Source: Parvibaculum sp040216885
Lineage (GTDB): Bacteria; Pseudomonadota; Alphaproteobacteria; Parvibaculales; Parvibaculaceae
Reading direction: 5' to 3'
Length of the DNA: 64,000 nt
NCBI GenBank assembly: GCA_040216885.1
Contig: JAVJOG010000024.1
Location: forward strand, 1 to 64,000
Made by a program: the position numbers and the translations under genes. The notes beneath the pieces are model-generated. The model had not been told where the DNA came from. It did no database searches and worked only from the letters and a program-made list of their open reading frames with translations. Below, piece after piece: positions 8,270 to 18,410 of the stretch. Position 1 is the first letter of the stretch. Each line of letters opens with the position of its first letter.

Positions 8270-8319
8270 GAGAGGCTCCAATATTTCCGGTGTCGTAAAG
8301 ACACGAGACCAGCCGGTCA

Positions 8320-8399
8320 CGCATCGCATATCGGGACTGTAACAGATCAGTCGTCGAACTCGACCAGGATCGGCACCTCACGTGCCGGCTTGCGATGCG
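8320..8399. promoter_or_regulatory. Nested inverted repeats between divergent SDR and AKR genes
   Basis: CGCATCGCA (8320-8328) has its exact inverse TGCGATGCG at 8391-8399. Inside lies CGGCAC-N5-GTGCCG at 8371-8387. Such symmetry between two divergent oxidoreductase genes could be operator sequence for a shared regulator; no regulator gene is adjacent. Low certainty. Confidence 0.3.
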
Positions 8400-8475
8400 A
8401 AACAAATGCAGACGATACTTGTGTTCTTCTATCGCCCTGCTTCACAAACCAAACAGCCATCCGCGGAGACGCCAC

Positions 8476-9468
8476 ATGCCCGAGACACGGAAAATCGGCC
8501 CCTTCGAAGTTTCGGCCATCGGGCTCGGCTGCATGAGCCTTTCGCATGCCTATGGTCCGCCGCCGCCCGAGGCGCAGGCCGAGCGCGTGCTGACGGGCGC
8601 GGTGGAGGCCGGCTACACGTTTTTCGACACGGCCGCGGTTTACGGGCTCGGCCATAACGAGCGGCTGGTCGGGCGTGTGCTCAAGCCGTATCGCGACCGG
8701 ATCGTGCTCGCATCCAAATGCGGGATGACGCGGGGCGAGGAGCGCGATCTCAACGGTTCGCCCGAACGGCTGAAGCAGACTTGCGACGAAAGCCTGGCGC
8801 GGCTCGGCGTCGACGTCATCGATCTCTATTATCTGCATCGATGGGACAAGCGGGTGCCGATCGAGGAGAGCGTCGGGGCACTGGCCGATCTCGTGGCGGC
8901 CGGAAAGATCCGCAGCATCGGGTTGTCGGAGGTCGGCGCCGCGACGCTGCGCAAGGCGCATGCCGTGCATCCGATCGCCGCCTTGCAGACCGAATATTCT
9001 CCGTGGACGCGCAATCCGGAAATCGCGGTTCTGGATGCCTGCCGCGAACTCGGCGTGACGTTTGTGGCCTTCAGCCCGGTGGCGCGCGGTTTTCTGGCCG
9101 GCGGCGCGAGCGAGCCGGAGAAATTCGGCAAGGGCGATTTCCGCAAGGCGATGCCGCGCTTCAACGGCGAGGCCTTCGTCGCCAATCTGAAATTGCTGGA
9201 GACCTTCGCCGCGATCGCGCGGGATGCCGGTTGCACGCCGGCGCAGCTGTGCCTTGCCTGGCTGTTGCAGAAAGACTCCACCATCGTGCCGATCCCCGGC
9301 ACGTCGAACCCCGACCACATGATCGAGAATGCCGGGGCGCTGCATGTTCGCCTGTCGGCGGAGACGGTGGCGCGCATCGACGCGACGGTGAACGAGCGCA
9401 CCGTCGCCGGCGCGCGCTATCCCGACGCCATGCAGGCGACGGTCGACACCGAAGACTGGGCCGCCTGA
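8476..9468 (+). CDS. Aldo/keto reductase (general stress/Tas-like class)
   Basis: 330 residues from the ATG at 8476, preceded by GGAG eight bases upstream; an upstream in-frame ATG at 8395 adds an unlikely basic leader. The catalytic tetrad is visible: D51 and Y56 in FFDTAAVYG, K81 in ASKCG and the His in YYLHRWD. The C terminus (PIPGTSNPDHMIENAGAL) is the NADP-binding segment. It would reduce aldehydes or ketones with NADPH in the cytosol. The family is the YakC/IolS-like AKR group, whose substrates are varied and not predictable here. It is divergent from the Tat-exported SDR and convergent with the BVMO gene (4-base gap). Confidence 0.88.
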   Translation: MPETRKIGPFEVSAIGLGCMSLSHAYGPPPPEAQAERVLTGAVEAGYTFFDTAAVYGLGHNERLVGRVLKPYRDRIVLASKCGMTRGEERDLNGSPERLKQTCDESLARLGVDVIDLYYLHRWDKRVPIEESVGALADLVAAGKIRSIGLSEVGAATLRKAHAVHPIAALQTEYSPWTRNPEIAVLDACRELGVTFVAFSPVARGFLAGGASEPEKFGKGDFRKAMPRFNGEAFVANLKLLETFAAIARDAGCTPAQLCLAWLLQKDSTIVPIPGTSNPDHMIENAGALHVRLSAETVARIDATVNERTVAGARYPDAMQATVDTEDWAA

Positions 9469-9472
9469 CGCT

Positions 9473-11275
<1,803 letters not shown>

Positions 11276-11318
11276 TCGGTCTTCTCCATCCCTTGCGTGT
11301 CGCGAATTCATTGGTCAA

Positions 11319-11346
11319 ATGATAAAATTTATTTACTACGTGTCAA
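11319..11346 (-). promoter_or_regulatory. Sigma70-type promoter for the BVMO gene
   Basis: On the minus strand TTGACA (11346-11341) and TATCAT (11324-11319) are separated by 16 bases. The spacer and flanks are AT-rich (TAAATAAATTTTA) in otherwise GC-rich DNA. It lies about 45 bases before the BVMO start. Confidence 0.6.
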
Positions 11347-11389
11347 AGGGTTGAGGATTCAGGCCGGTTTCGCGACGTCAGATAGCGAT

Positions 11390-11415
11390 CGGGCCCCGCC
11401 TTTCGGCGGAGCCCG
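11390..11415 (-). terminator. Hairpin after the TRAP binding-protein gene
   Basis: On the minus strand CGGGCTCCGCC pairs with GGCGGGGCCCG across a GAAA loop, one mismatch in 11 bp, starting 26 bases past the dctP stop. No T-run follows. Confidence 0.5.
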
Positions 11416-11441
11416 GTGCAGTTTCGCGACGACGCAACCGC

Positions 11442-12509
11442 CTAGCCGTAGCGGTAGGGTGCGCCGGCCTTGCGCATCGTGTCGGCGTAGTTCTTCAGAA
11501 TTTGCACGATCTTGGCGTTGCGCGGGCTCTTCTGGGCGATCTCATCCCAGAACTTCAGCGCCTCGTCCTCGACCGTCTTCCATTCCTCTTCGGGGATGGT
11601 CGTCAGTTCGAGCTTGCCGCCGGTCGTGCGGTAATGCGCCTCGCCCCACCAGTACCAGTGCTGACGATAGTAGTGGGAGCTGTCCATGGAGAGCTTGAAG
11701 AGCGTCTTCAGGTGCTCGGGCAGCGCGTTCCACTTGTCGGTGTTGGCGATGTAGGAACCCGCCCAGGCACCGGAGATGTTGTTGGTGAGGTAGTACTTCG
11801 TGATGTCGGCCCAACCGACCGTGTAGGTCTCGGTCGCGCCGCACCAGGCGACGCCGTCGAGCTCGCCGGTCTGGATCGCCACTTCGATGTCTTCCCATGG
11901 CAGCGTCACCGGCACGACGCCGAAGCGCTGCAGGAAGGTGCCGCCTGTCGGGAAGGTGAAGACGCGAAGGCCTTTCAGGTCTTCGAGCGACCGGATCGGC
12001 TTGTTGGTGACGAAGTTGCACGGGTCCCATGCGCCGGCGCTGAGCCAGGTGACGCCCGGCACTTCGGCATAGGCTTCTTCCCAGAGTTCGCGCAGGCCGT
12101 ACCACTCCCACAGCACCGGCACGTCGAGGCCGTAGCGCGAGGCGAAGGGGAAGTAGGCGCCGAAGACCGAAACGTCCACCGGCGAGGCCATGCTGTCGTC
12201 GTCGCTTTGCGCGGCGTCGATCGTGCCGTTTTGCACGGCGCGGAAAAGTTCGCCCTGCGGCACCAGCTGGTCGGCGTAGAAAAGTTCGATTTCCATTTCA
12301 CCGTTGGCGGCCTTGTTGAACTCGTCGATCGACGGCTTGATGACGTGTTCGGCAAGCGAGGCGCCGGCATAGGTCTGCATGCGCCATTTGATCGGGCTCT
12401 GCGCCTTCACGTAGGGCGCGGCCAGGGTTGTCGCACCGACGGCGGCGACCGATGCCACGCCGGCTTTTTTCAGAAAGTCGCGTTTGTTCAGTTTCGTGCG
12501 GTCGTTCAT
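11442..12509 (-). CDS. dctP: TRAP transporter solute-binding protein (DctP family)
   Basis: 355 residues from the ATG at 12509 (GGGAG upstream). A Tat-like leader with Lys-Arg rather than Arg-Arg (NKRDFLKKAGVASVAAVG) ends near APYVKA, then the mature protein starts at QSPIKWRMQT. The body shows the DctP fold: an ELFYADQLVP strand and a central NKPIRSLEDLKGLRVF segment with the conserved carboxylate-binding Arg. A Trp/Tyr-rich C-terminal part resembles binding proteins for larger or aromatic organic acids. It captures the ligand in the periplasm and hands it to DctQM. It is the last of three genes on this strand and is separated from dctM by 157 bases, enough for its own promoter. The ligand is not identifiable. 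Confidence 0.9.
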   Translation of the reverse strand: MNDRTKLNKRDFLKKAGVASVAAVGATTLAAPYVKAQSPIKWRMQTYAGASLAEHVIKPSIDEFNKAANGEMEIELFYADQLVPQGELFRAVQNGTIDAAQSDDDSMASPVDVSVFGAYFPFASRYGLDVPVLWEWYGLRELWEEAYAEVPGVTWLSAGAWDPCNFVTNKPIRSLEDLKGLRVFTFPTGGTFLQRFGVVPVTLPWEDIEVAIQTGELDGVAWCGATETYTVGWADITKYYLTNNISGAWAGSYIANTDKWNALPEHLKTLFKLSMDSSHYYRQHWYWWGEAHYRTTGGKLELTTIPEEEWKTVEDEALKFWDEIAQKSPRNAKIVQILKNYADTMRKAGAPYRYG

Positions 12510-12666
12510 CTCGATTGGCTCCCTATCCACTGGAATGTTCCGGGTTGCGCCCGATGAACTCCGGGCGCCAATCCGCTCGAATGAAGAAGTCCGTCCGCGG
12601 TCTTAACATCGATCCCCTTTGTTCAGGCCCCGGATGACCGCTCAAATCCGTCGCCGATCGTCCCAC

Positions 12667-13989
12667 TCATCTTCCTGCGTACAAATCAGGCAGCCAAAGG
12701 GCCAGCTGAGGAAATGCCATCACGATACCGATCGTGATCAGCATAATAAATACAAACGGTACGATTGACCGGTAGATGTCGACAAGCGTTATCTCGGGAG
12801 GCGCCATCGCCCTCATCAAAAACAGATTATAGCCAAAAGGCGGGGTGATGTAGGCCACCTGGCAGGTCATCACGTAGAGCACACCGAACCAGATCGGATT
12901 GAAACCAAGACTGATGACCAGCGGGACATAGAGCGGCGCGACGATGACCAGCATCGCGGTATCGTCGAGAAACATGCCGAGAACGACGAAGGAAACCATC
13001 ATCATGATCAGGATTTCCCACGGGGTCAGATCCCATGTCTCGAGAAACAGCGCCGAGATGGCACGCTTGGCGCCGAGCCCGTCATAGACGGCGCCAAAGC
13101 ACAAGGCGGCGAGAATAATCCACATGAACATGCAGGTGATGCTGAGCGTCTTGCGCACCGTTTCGTCGAGCACATATCCGGTGAGACGGCGCTTGAAGAG
13201 AGCCACCAGCGTTGCCGCAGCAGCACCGACCGCCGCGCTTTCAACGAGGCTCGTCACGCCCATCAGGAAGAGACCCATCATCGCGAAAAATATTGCCAGC
13301 GGCGCGATGCCGGCGCGCAGCAGCAGAAGCTTTTCCTTCAAGCCGACATCAAGTTCCTCGGGCGGCAAGGTGGGCGCGAGCGCCGGATTGCGGCGGCAGC
13401 GGATGTAGATGTAGATGGCGAAGAACGTCGCCATGATCAGCCCGGGCACGACGCCGGCGAGCCAGAGTTGCAACACCGGCTGGCGCGCGATCATCGCATA
13501 GAGCACCAGGACGACGCTGGGCGGAATCAGGATGCCGAGCGAACTGCCGGCCTGGATGACGCCGGTCACCATGACCTTGTCGTAGCCGCGACGCAGCAGC
13601 TCCGGCAAGGCGATGCTGGCACCGATCGCCATACCGGCGACGCTGAGGCCGTTCATCGCCGAGATCACGACCATCAAGCCGATGGTGCCGATGGCAAGGC
13701 CGCCGCTTAGCGGGCCCATCCAGACGTGAAACGCCTTGTAGAGATCGTTGGCGATGCCGGACTCCGACAGCATGTAGCCCATGTAGATAAAGAGCGGCAG
13801 CGTCAGCAGCGGGTACCAGTTGAGGACGATGAAGCTGGCGTTGAACGGCATTTCGGAAGCGCCGTCGCCCCAGAGAAGCAGTGCCGCAGCGGCCGCAACA
13901 AAGCCGATCGCGCCAAAGACGCGCTGCCCGGTAAGCAGCAACAACATCAGCGACGAGAACATCAGCAGCGTGATCAACTCGTAGCTCAT
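12667..13989 (-). CDS. dctM: TRAP transporter large permease (DctM family)
   Basis: 440 residues, about 12 hydrophobic helices, the usual DctM length. Typical stretches are visible: LTLPLFIYMGYMLSESG, GSSLGILIPPSVVLVLYA and PPFGYNLFLMRAMAP. It forms the sodium-driven translocation channel in the inner membrane together with DctQ. Its ATG overlaps the stop of dctQ by four bases (13986-13989), so the two are translationally coupled. The ligand is set by the DctP protein encoded downstream. Confidence 0.93.
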   Translation of the reverse strand: MSYELITLLMFSSLMLLLLTGQRVFGAIGFVAAAAALLLWGDGASEMPFNASFIVLNWYPLLTLPLFIYMGYMLSESGIANDLYKAFHVWMGPLSGGLAIGTIGLMVVISAMNGLSVAGMAIGASIALPELLRRGYDKVMVTGVIQAGSSLGILIPPSVVLVLYAMIARQPVLQLWLAGVVPGLIMATFFAIYIYIRCRRNPALAPTLPPEELDVGLKEKLLLLRAGIAPLAIFFAMMGLFLMGVTSLVESAAVGAAAATLVALFKRRLTGYVLDETVRKTLSITCMFMWIILAALCFGAVYDGLGAKRAISALFLETWDLTPWEILIMMMVSFVVLGMFLDDTAMLVIVAPLYVPLVISLGFNPIWFGVLYVMTCQVAYITPPFGYNLFLMRAMAPPEITLVDIYRSIVPFVFIMLITIGIVMAFPQLALWLPDLYAGR

Positions 13990-14549
13990 TCGAGTTCCTC
14001 ACCGCGAACACGGGCAAGATCCCGAAAGAAGATGGCGACGGCCTGCAGCAGCATCAGGCCGATGCCGATGGTCATTATTATCTTGATTGGCGCCAGCGGC
14101 GGGCCCCATGCGGTGTAGTTTTTCTGGCCGTAGGTGAGCGCATATTCGGTGCTCGATATGCCACCCATCAGCAGGACCACAAGGTAGAAAATCAGGAAGA
14201 AGGCCGTGATGGTGTCGGTGAAGGCCTTCTTGCGCGGCGACAGCCGGCCATAAAGGAGGTCCATCCGCACATGACCGTCGATCTGCATGGCGTAGGCGCC
14301 GCCCAGCAGATAGTAGGCGGCCAGCAGAAACTGGCCCATCTCCATCACCCAGACGATGGGCACGTTGTAGACAGTGCGGGAAAACGACGAATAGAGCAGG
14401 ATTCCGATCATTACGAAGATCAGGTACATCGCCAGACGCCCGACCACGCGGTTTACCGCCTCGACATACCTGACATAGGCTTTTACCGCTCCAGGCAACG
14501 CGATCCCCCCGCAGCTCCGACAACGATGCGGGCGCGGCGGCACCGCCAC
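13986..14549 (-). CDS. dctQ: TRAP transporter small permease (DctQ family)
   Basis: Up to 187 residues with four hydrophobic helices. The conserved DctQ stretch HVRMDLLYGRLSPRKKAF lies between helices 2 and 3. The first 22 codons of the longest frame (Cys/Arg/Pro-rich) look non-coding, so the true start is probably internal, near AVKAYVRYVEAVNR at about 14490; no clear ribosome site decides it. It pairs with DctM in the inner membrane and is the promoter-proximal gene of the cluster. Confidence 0.85.
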   Translation of the reverse strand: MAVPPRPHRCRSCGGIALPGAVKAYVRYVEAVNRVVGRLAMYLIFVMIGILLYSSFSRTVYNVPIVWVMEMGQFLLAAYYLLGGAYAMQIDGHVRMDLLYGRLSPRKKAFTDTITAFFLIFYLVVLLMGGISSTEYALTYGQKNYTAWGPPLAPIKIIMTIGIGLMLLQAVAIFFRDLARVRGEELE

Positions 14550-14674
14550 GCCAAGTCAACAGGCTGCACCGGCAGGCGCAAAGAGGCAAGATTTTCAGGT
14601 GAGGCGCGCATCCGAATTGCGCCGGCCGAAACCGGGACGCAACAGTCCCCGTCCCGGCTTTCCCCGCGCCACAT

Positions 14675-15121
14675 TCAGCGCGCCGGCAGGGCCTTGGCAA
14701 AGGTCAAGCCGCCAATGGCGCCGGCGGCCATCTGGGCAAGGAAGCCGAGCGTCGAGCGCGCTCCGGCGATGGCCGTGATCTCGAAAACCGAATTCATCAC
14801 CAGCAGCGTCACGCAAAGCGAGATCGCGCCGGCGACCGTGTAGATCAACGTGCGCTGGATGCCGGCAAGCCGGTAGACCAGTGCGGCAGCGGCCATCGCG
14901 ACGACAAAGCCCGAACCGACGATCGCGCCGAAGAGCGGCGCCATGCCGACGATATCGTGCAGCGTCGTCGACAGCCGTTCACCCAACGATATGTCGACCC
15001 CGAGGCCGGAAAGGCGCGCCAGAACAAACTGCGTATGCGCAACCGCGCCCAGCACCGTGGCAACGACGACCGCCAGAATAAATGCCAGCACCACCCTCAA
15101 GACCCACATTTTCGTCCCCAT
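14675..15121 (-). CDS. Four-helix inner membrane protein, unknown
   Basis: 148 residues from the ATG at 15121, chosen because the upstream part of the longer frame overlaps the divergent dehydrogenase gene and looks non-coding. Four hydrophobic helices span nearly the whole protein (near 5-25, 50-75, 80-100 and 120-140), with a short HTQFVLARLSGLGVD loop. No known domain is recognised. It is divergent from the PQQ-dependent dehydrogenase with 70 bases between starts, so the two may share a promoter region. The function is unknown; a DoxX-like or respiratory-accessory membrane role cannot be excluded. Confidence 0.6.
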   Translation of the reverse strand: MGTKMWVLRVVLAFILAVVVATVLGAVAHTQFVLARLSGLGVDISLGERLSTTLHDIVGMAPLFGAIVGSGFVVAMAAAALVYRLAGIQRTLIYTVAGAISLCVTLLVMNSVFEITAIAGARSTLGFLAQMAAGAIGGLTFAKALPAR

Positions 15122-15191
15122 GATTTCTTTCTGCCCCGATCTCACGCTAGAATTGCACAGAATGGAAGCACAGGGGACGGGAATCGGGCAA

Positions 15192-16331
15192 ATGAGCAAA
15201 CGGATACTGATCGGCCTTGCGCTGACAATTTCTCTTTCCGCGGCAGTCGCCGGATCGGCGTTCGCCCAGGAGGCGTCCCCGGCGAGCGCCAATTACCGCG
15301 TCGTGCCCGTGGCCGAGGGCCTTGACCATCCATGGAGCCTGACATTCCTGCCCGACGGATCGATGCTCGTTGTCGAATTGAGCGGCCAGATCAGGTCGGT
15401 CAGGGACGGTGCATTGTCGCCCGATCCCGTGGCCGGCGTGCCGCCTGTGTTCTTTCGCAGCCAGGGAGGCCTCTTCGACGCAGTCCTCCATCCCGGTTTT
15501 GCGACCAACCGCCTCCTTTATCTCTCCTATGCGCATGGAACAGCCGACGCCAATGCGCTGCGCGTCGCCCGGGCGCGGTTCGACGGTGCTTCGTTGCACG
15601 ATCTCGAGGTGATTTTCGAGGTTGAGCCGGCGAAGGATACGCCTGTCCATTATGGCGGCAGGTTGCTCTTCCTGCCGGACGAGACGTTGCTGGTGACGAC
15701 CGGCGATGGTTTCGACTATCGCGAGTACGCACAGACGCTCGACAACCATCTCGGCAAGATCGTGCGCATCAATGATGACGGCAGCGTGCCGGCGGACAAT
15801 CCGTTCGTCGGGCCGTTCGTCGGGCGCGAAGATGCATTGCCGCAGATTTGGAGCTATGGCCACCGCAACGTGCAGGGTATTCTCCGCGACGACGTGTCCG
15901 GCCGCATCTATACGCACGAACACGGCGCGCAAGGCGGCGACGAAATCAACATCGTCGAACCCGGCAAGAATTACGGCTGGCCGGTCATCACGCACGGCAT
16001 CGACTATTCGGGCGCGCGCGTTTCGCCGTTTGTCGAGTATGAAGGCATGGAACAGCCGTTCCTGCACTGGACGCCGTCGATCGCGCCGGCGGGCTTCACG
16101 CTCTATCGGGGCGACAGGTTTCCGCAATGGCAGGGCGACCTCTTTGCCGGCGCGCTGGCGGGGCAGCATGTACGCCGCGTGCATCTCGTCGACGGCGAAG
16201 TTGCCGGGCAGGAAGAATTATTCGGCGAACTCGGCCAGCGCATTCGCGAGGTGCGTACCGGCCCCGACGGCTATCTCTATCTGCTGACAGACAAGGAAAA
16301 CGGCAGCCTGTTGCGCGTCGAACCCGAATAG
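15192..16331 (+). CDS. PQQ-dependent sugar dehydrogenase (aldose/soluble GDH family)
   Basis: 379 residues from the ATG at 15192. A Sec signal peptide (LIGLALTISLSAAVAGSAFA, then QE) sends it to the periplasm. The six-bladed propeller motifs of the YliI/aldose sugar dehydrogenase family are visible: GLDHPWSLTFLPDGSMLV, GGLFDAVLHPGF, GGRLLFLPD, SYGHRNVQGI, HEHGAQGGDEIN and GKNYGWP. It oxidises sugars or alcohols with PQQ and feeds electrons to the respiratory chain. No PQQ synthesis genes are in the window, so the cofactor must come from elsewhere. A position near the conserved HxGG(R) reads HYGGR, a mild change. Confidence 0.9.
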   Translation: MSKRILIGLALTISLSAAVAGSAFAQEASPASANYRVVPVAEGLDHPWSLTFLPDGSMLVVELSGQIRSVRDGALSPDPVAGVPPVFFRSQGGLFDAVLHPGFATNRLLYLSYAHGTADANALRVARARFDGASLHDLEVIFEVEPAKDTPVHYGGRLLFLPDETLLVTTGDGFDYREYAQTLDNHLGKIVRINDDGSVPADNPFVGPFVGREDALPQIWSYGHRNVQGILRDDVSGRIYTHEHGAQGGDEINIVEPGKNYGWPVITHGIDYSGARVSPFVEYEGMEQPFLHWTPSIAPAGFTLYRGDRFPQWQGDLFAGALAGQHVRRVHLVDGEVAGQEELFGELGQRIREVRTGPDGYLYLLTDKENGSLLRVEPE

Positions 16332-16446
16332 CGGGCGGGTTACATTTTTCGGGCGCTTGTTGGCATACCAGTGACGGGCGCTTTGCGGCACCTGATCTTC
16401 CCCCGATGGCGCGGGATTTTTCCCACGAAGCCAACTGCTTACGGAT

Positions 16447-16533
16447 TTCAGCATCCGATCCTCCCCGATGCCGCCTTGTTGTTGGGGGGATGCTGAACCC
16501 GTTTGCCCACCCTATACCCACCCGAAAGGGTGG
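16447..16533. terminator. Two hairpins between the convergent PQQ-dehydrogenase and TonB genes
   Basis: TTCAGCATCC (16447-16456) pairs perfectly with GGATGCTGAA (16488-16497), with an inner CCTCCCC/GGGGGG extension. Next, CCACCC-GAAA-GGGTGG forms a tight hairpin at 16518-16533. Together they probably separate the two convergent transcripts. The 16332-16557 gap shows no gene. Confidence 0.5.
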
Positions 16534-16557
16534 TTATGGAAGAAAGGCACAAACAGA

Positions 16558-17367
16558 TCAGGGAGCGACAGGGATGCTGGCGATCAGGGGGACGGCTACT
16601 GCCCGGACCTCTGGCGGGAAAGGCGCGAAGGGGAGACTGCGATCGATGGCTTCGCGGGCCGCGCGATCGAGGGCGGGATGTCCTGAAGAGGCGAGCAACT
16701 TCAATGAGATAACCTGCCCCGAGCGGTGCAGCACCATCTCGAAGCGCGTAACGCCGCTGCGGCCGCCGGCCTCGCGCGGATAGACCAGATTGGCGCGCAC
16801 ACGCGCCCACATGGCATTGAGATAGGGATCACCGCCGCCGGCGCTGCCGGTGAGCGAGCCGGGTGGTGTGGGCCGGGCCGGAACGACATAGCTTGGCTCG
16901 ACGGTGCGGGCCCATTCCGGGATGTCCTGAGGCTGACTTTCCTCTTTCTTTTCAGTAGGTTGTGCCTCTTCCGGCTCGGGTTCGGGCTCGACCTCGGGGG
17001 CCTCTTCGGGTGCTGCGGCTTCCTCTTCGGCCTCGGGACCGGGCGGCGCCACGGCTTCGCCGCCGGAGCGTGTAAAACTGCGCTCCTGCAATGGCTTAGC
17101 CTCTTGTTCGGGCTCTGGCTGCGGCGCGGGGGGTGGCGGCGGGGGGGCCTGGGCCTCGGGCACCAGTTCGACGCTGATGGCAGGCGGGTCGGCGGGTGCG
17201 TTCGGCGCCGGATTCGTCAATAAAAACGGCAGGATGAAGAGAAGGTTCAACAGCAGCGCCAGCGCGATCGCGATGACGAGCTCGCTCCATTGCGCCGGGC
17301 GCGGCGGCGGCGGCGGAACGACATGAAAGCTGCCGGCCGGACTTGTGCTCACTGTGCTTACAACCAT
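16558..17367 (-). CDS. tonB: TonB-family energy transducer
   Basis: 269 residues from the ATG at 17367. A Pro-rich cytoplasmic start is followed by a single hydrophobic anchor (LVIAIALALLLNLLFILPFLL), a long Pro/Glu-rich periplasmic spacer of roughly 100 residues, and a C-terminal TonB domain (NAMWARVRANLVYP ... GVTRFEMVLHRSGQVISLKLLASSGHPALDRAAREAI). It transmits proton-motive force to outer-membrane TonB-dependent receptors. No exbB or exbD is adjacent. A triple PhoB-like site lies about 90-115 bases upstream of the start, though in reverse orientation. Regulation by phosphate starvation is therefore possible but unproven. Confidence 0.88.
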   Translation of the reverse strand: MVVSTVSTSPAGSFHVVPPPPPRPAQWSELVIAIALALLLNLLFILPFLLTNPAPNAPADPPAISVELVPEAQAPPPPPPAPQPEPEQEAKPLQERSFTRSGGEAVAPPGPEAEEEAAAPEEAPEVEPEPEPEEAQPTEKKEESQPQDIPEWARTVEPSYVVPARPTPPGSLTGSAGGGDPYLNAMWARVRANLVYPREAGGRSGVTRFEMVLHRSGQVISLKLLASSGHPALDRAAREAIDRSLPFAPFPPEVRAVAVPLIASIPVAP

Positions 17368-17455
17368 TTCCGGTCCGGATTTCCGCGCTTTTTTCGCGCC
17401 TGCCCGCCCGCGCGAGCATAGCAAGACGCCAACAGGCATAACATGCCGATCGGCG

Positions 17456-17483
17456 CTGTCACCGTTTTGTCAAAAAACTGTCA
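17456..17483 (+). promoter_or_regulatory. Triple PhoB-box-like site
   Basis: CTGTCA (17456), TTGTCA (17467) and CTGTCA (17478) lie exactly 11 bases apart, the geometry of PhoB half-sites. They read toward the 3' end of carbamate kinase and away from tonB. A TTATGG at 17492 could be a -10 for a transcript antisense to arcC; alternatively the box acts on the divergent tonB promoter. Confidence 0.6.
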
Positions 17484-17491
17484 CGAGACGC

Positions 17492-18403
17492 TTATGGGGA
17501 CACCCTTGTCCCGGCCTCGCCAGCCATGATGGAGACCGCATCGTCGAGGCGGCCGATGAAGGCCGGGTGTCCGGTCTCCAACGCAAAGCGCCGGACGGCC
17601 TCGATCTTGGGGCGCATCGAACCGGCGGCGAAGGACGCGGGGTCGAGATCGCGGGCGGACACCGATTTCAGCAGGCGTTGCGACGGCTTTCCCCAATCGG
17701 TGTAGACGCCTTCAACATCGGTGAGGATCAGCAGGCGTTCCACACCAAGTTCGATGGCGAGCAGGCAAGCGGCAAGATCCTTGTCGATAACGGCTTCGAC
17801 GCCTTCGGGGGCGCCATCCGCGCCGGCCCGCACCGGAATGCCGCCGCCGCCCGCACAAACGACCAGGCAACCACCTTCCATCAGCCTACGGATCGTTTCA
17901 AGCTCGACAATGGCGCGCGGCGCGGGCGAGGCGATGACGCGGCGCCAGACTTTTCCATTTGGGCCGTCGGGCGCGACCGACCAGCCGCGTTCGGCGACCA
18001 GCGCCTTTGCCGTCGCCTCGTCGTAGAGGGGGCCGATGGGCTTCGACGGCGTTGCGAAGGCCGGATCGTCCGGATCGACCATGGTTTGCGTCAGCAGCGT
18101 CACGATTTCGCTGCCGGGCATCACACGGCGCAGGGCTTCCTCGATTACGTAACCGATCATGCCTTGCGATTCCGCGCCCAGCACGTCGAGCGGATAAGGC
18201 GGCGCGTCCTTGTAGGCGCCAGCCTCCAGCGCCAGGAGGCCGACCTGCGGCCCGTTGCCGTGAACGAGGATCGTGCGGTGCTCGTTTGCAATGGCAGCCA
18301 GTGCCAGCGCCGCATCGCTCATGTTGCGGCGCTGGTTGCCGATGCCGAGCGTCTCGCCGCGCTTCAGTAACGCGTTTCCGCCGATGGCGACGAGAACCCG
18401 CAT
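17492..18403 (-). CDS. arcC: Carbamate kinase
   Basis: 303 residues. The start MRVLVAIGGNALLKRGE is the family's nucleotide site; VHGNGPQVGLLALE, GYVIEEAL and the glycine-rich CAGGGGIPV segment follow. IDKDLAACLLAIELGVERLLILTDVEGV completes the amino acid kinase fold. It makes ATP and carbamate from carbamoyl phosphate and ADP. The gene is 8 bases after the APC permease on the same strand, with putrescine carbamoyltransferase further upstream, so it would use carbamoyl phosphate released from carbamoylputrescine. No arginine deiminase is present. Length and motifs are complete. Confidence 0.95.
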   Translation of the reverse strand: MRVLVAIGGNALLKRGETLGIGNQRRNMSDAALALAAIANEHRTILVHGNGPQVGLLALEAGAYKDAPPYPLDVLGAESQGMIGYVIEEALRRVMPGSEIVTLLTQTMVDPDDPAFATPSKPIGPLYDEATAKALVAERGWSVAPDGPNGKVWRRVIASPAPRAIVELETIRRLMEGGCLVVCAGGGGIPVRAGADGAPEGVEAVIDKDLAACLLAIELGVERLLILTDVEGVYTDWGKPSQRLLKSVSARDLDPASFAAGSMRPKIEAVRRFALETGHPAFIGRLDDAVSIMAGEAGTRVSP

Positions 18404-18410
18404 GCGCGCC

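Noticed and set aside
15147..16184. 345-codon antisense frame under the PQQ dehydrogenase
   Set aside because: The plus-strand product has complete propeller motifs; the antisense frame is Arg-rich shadow.
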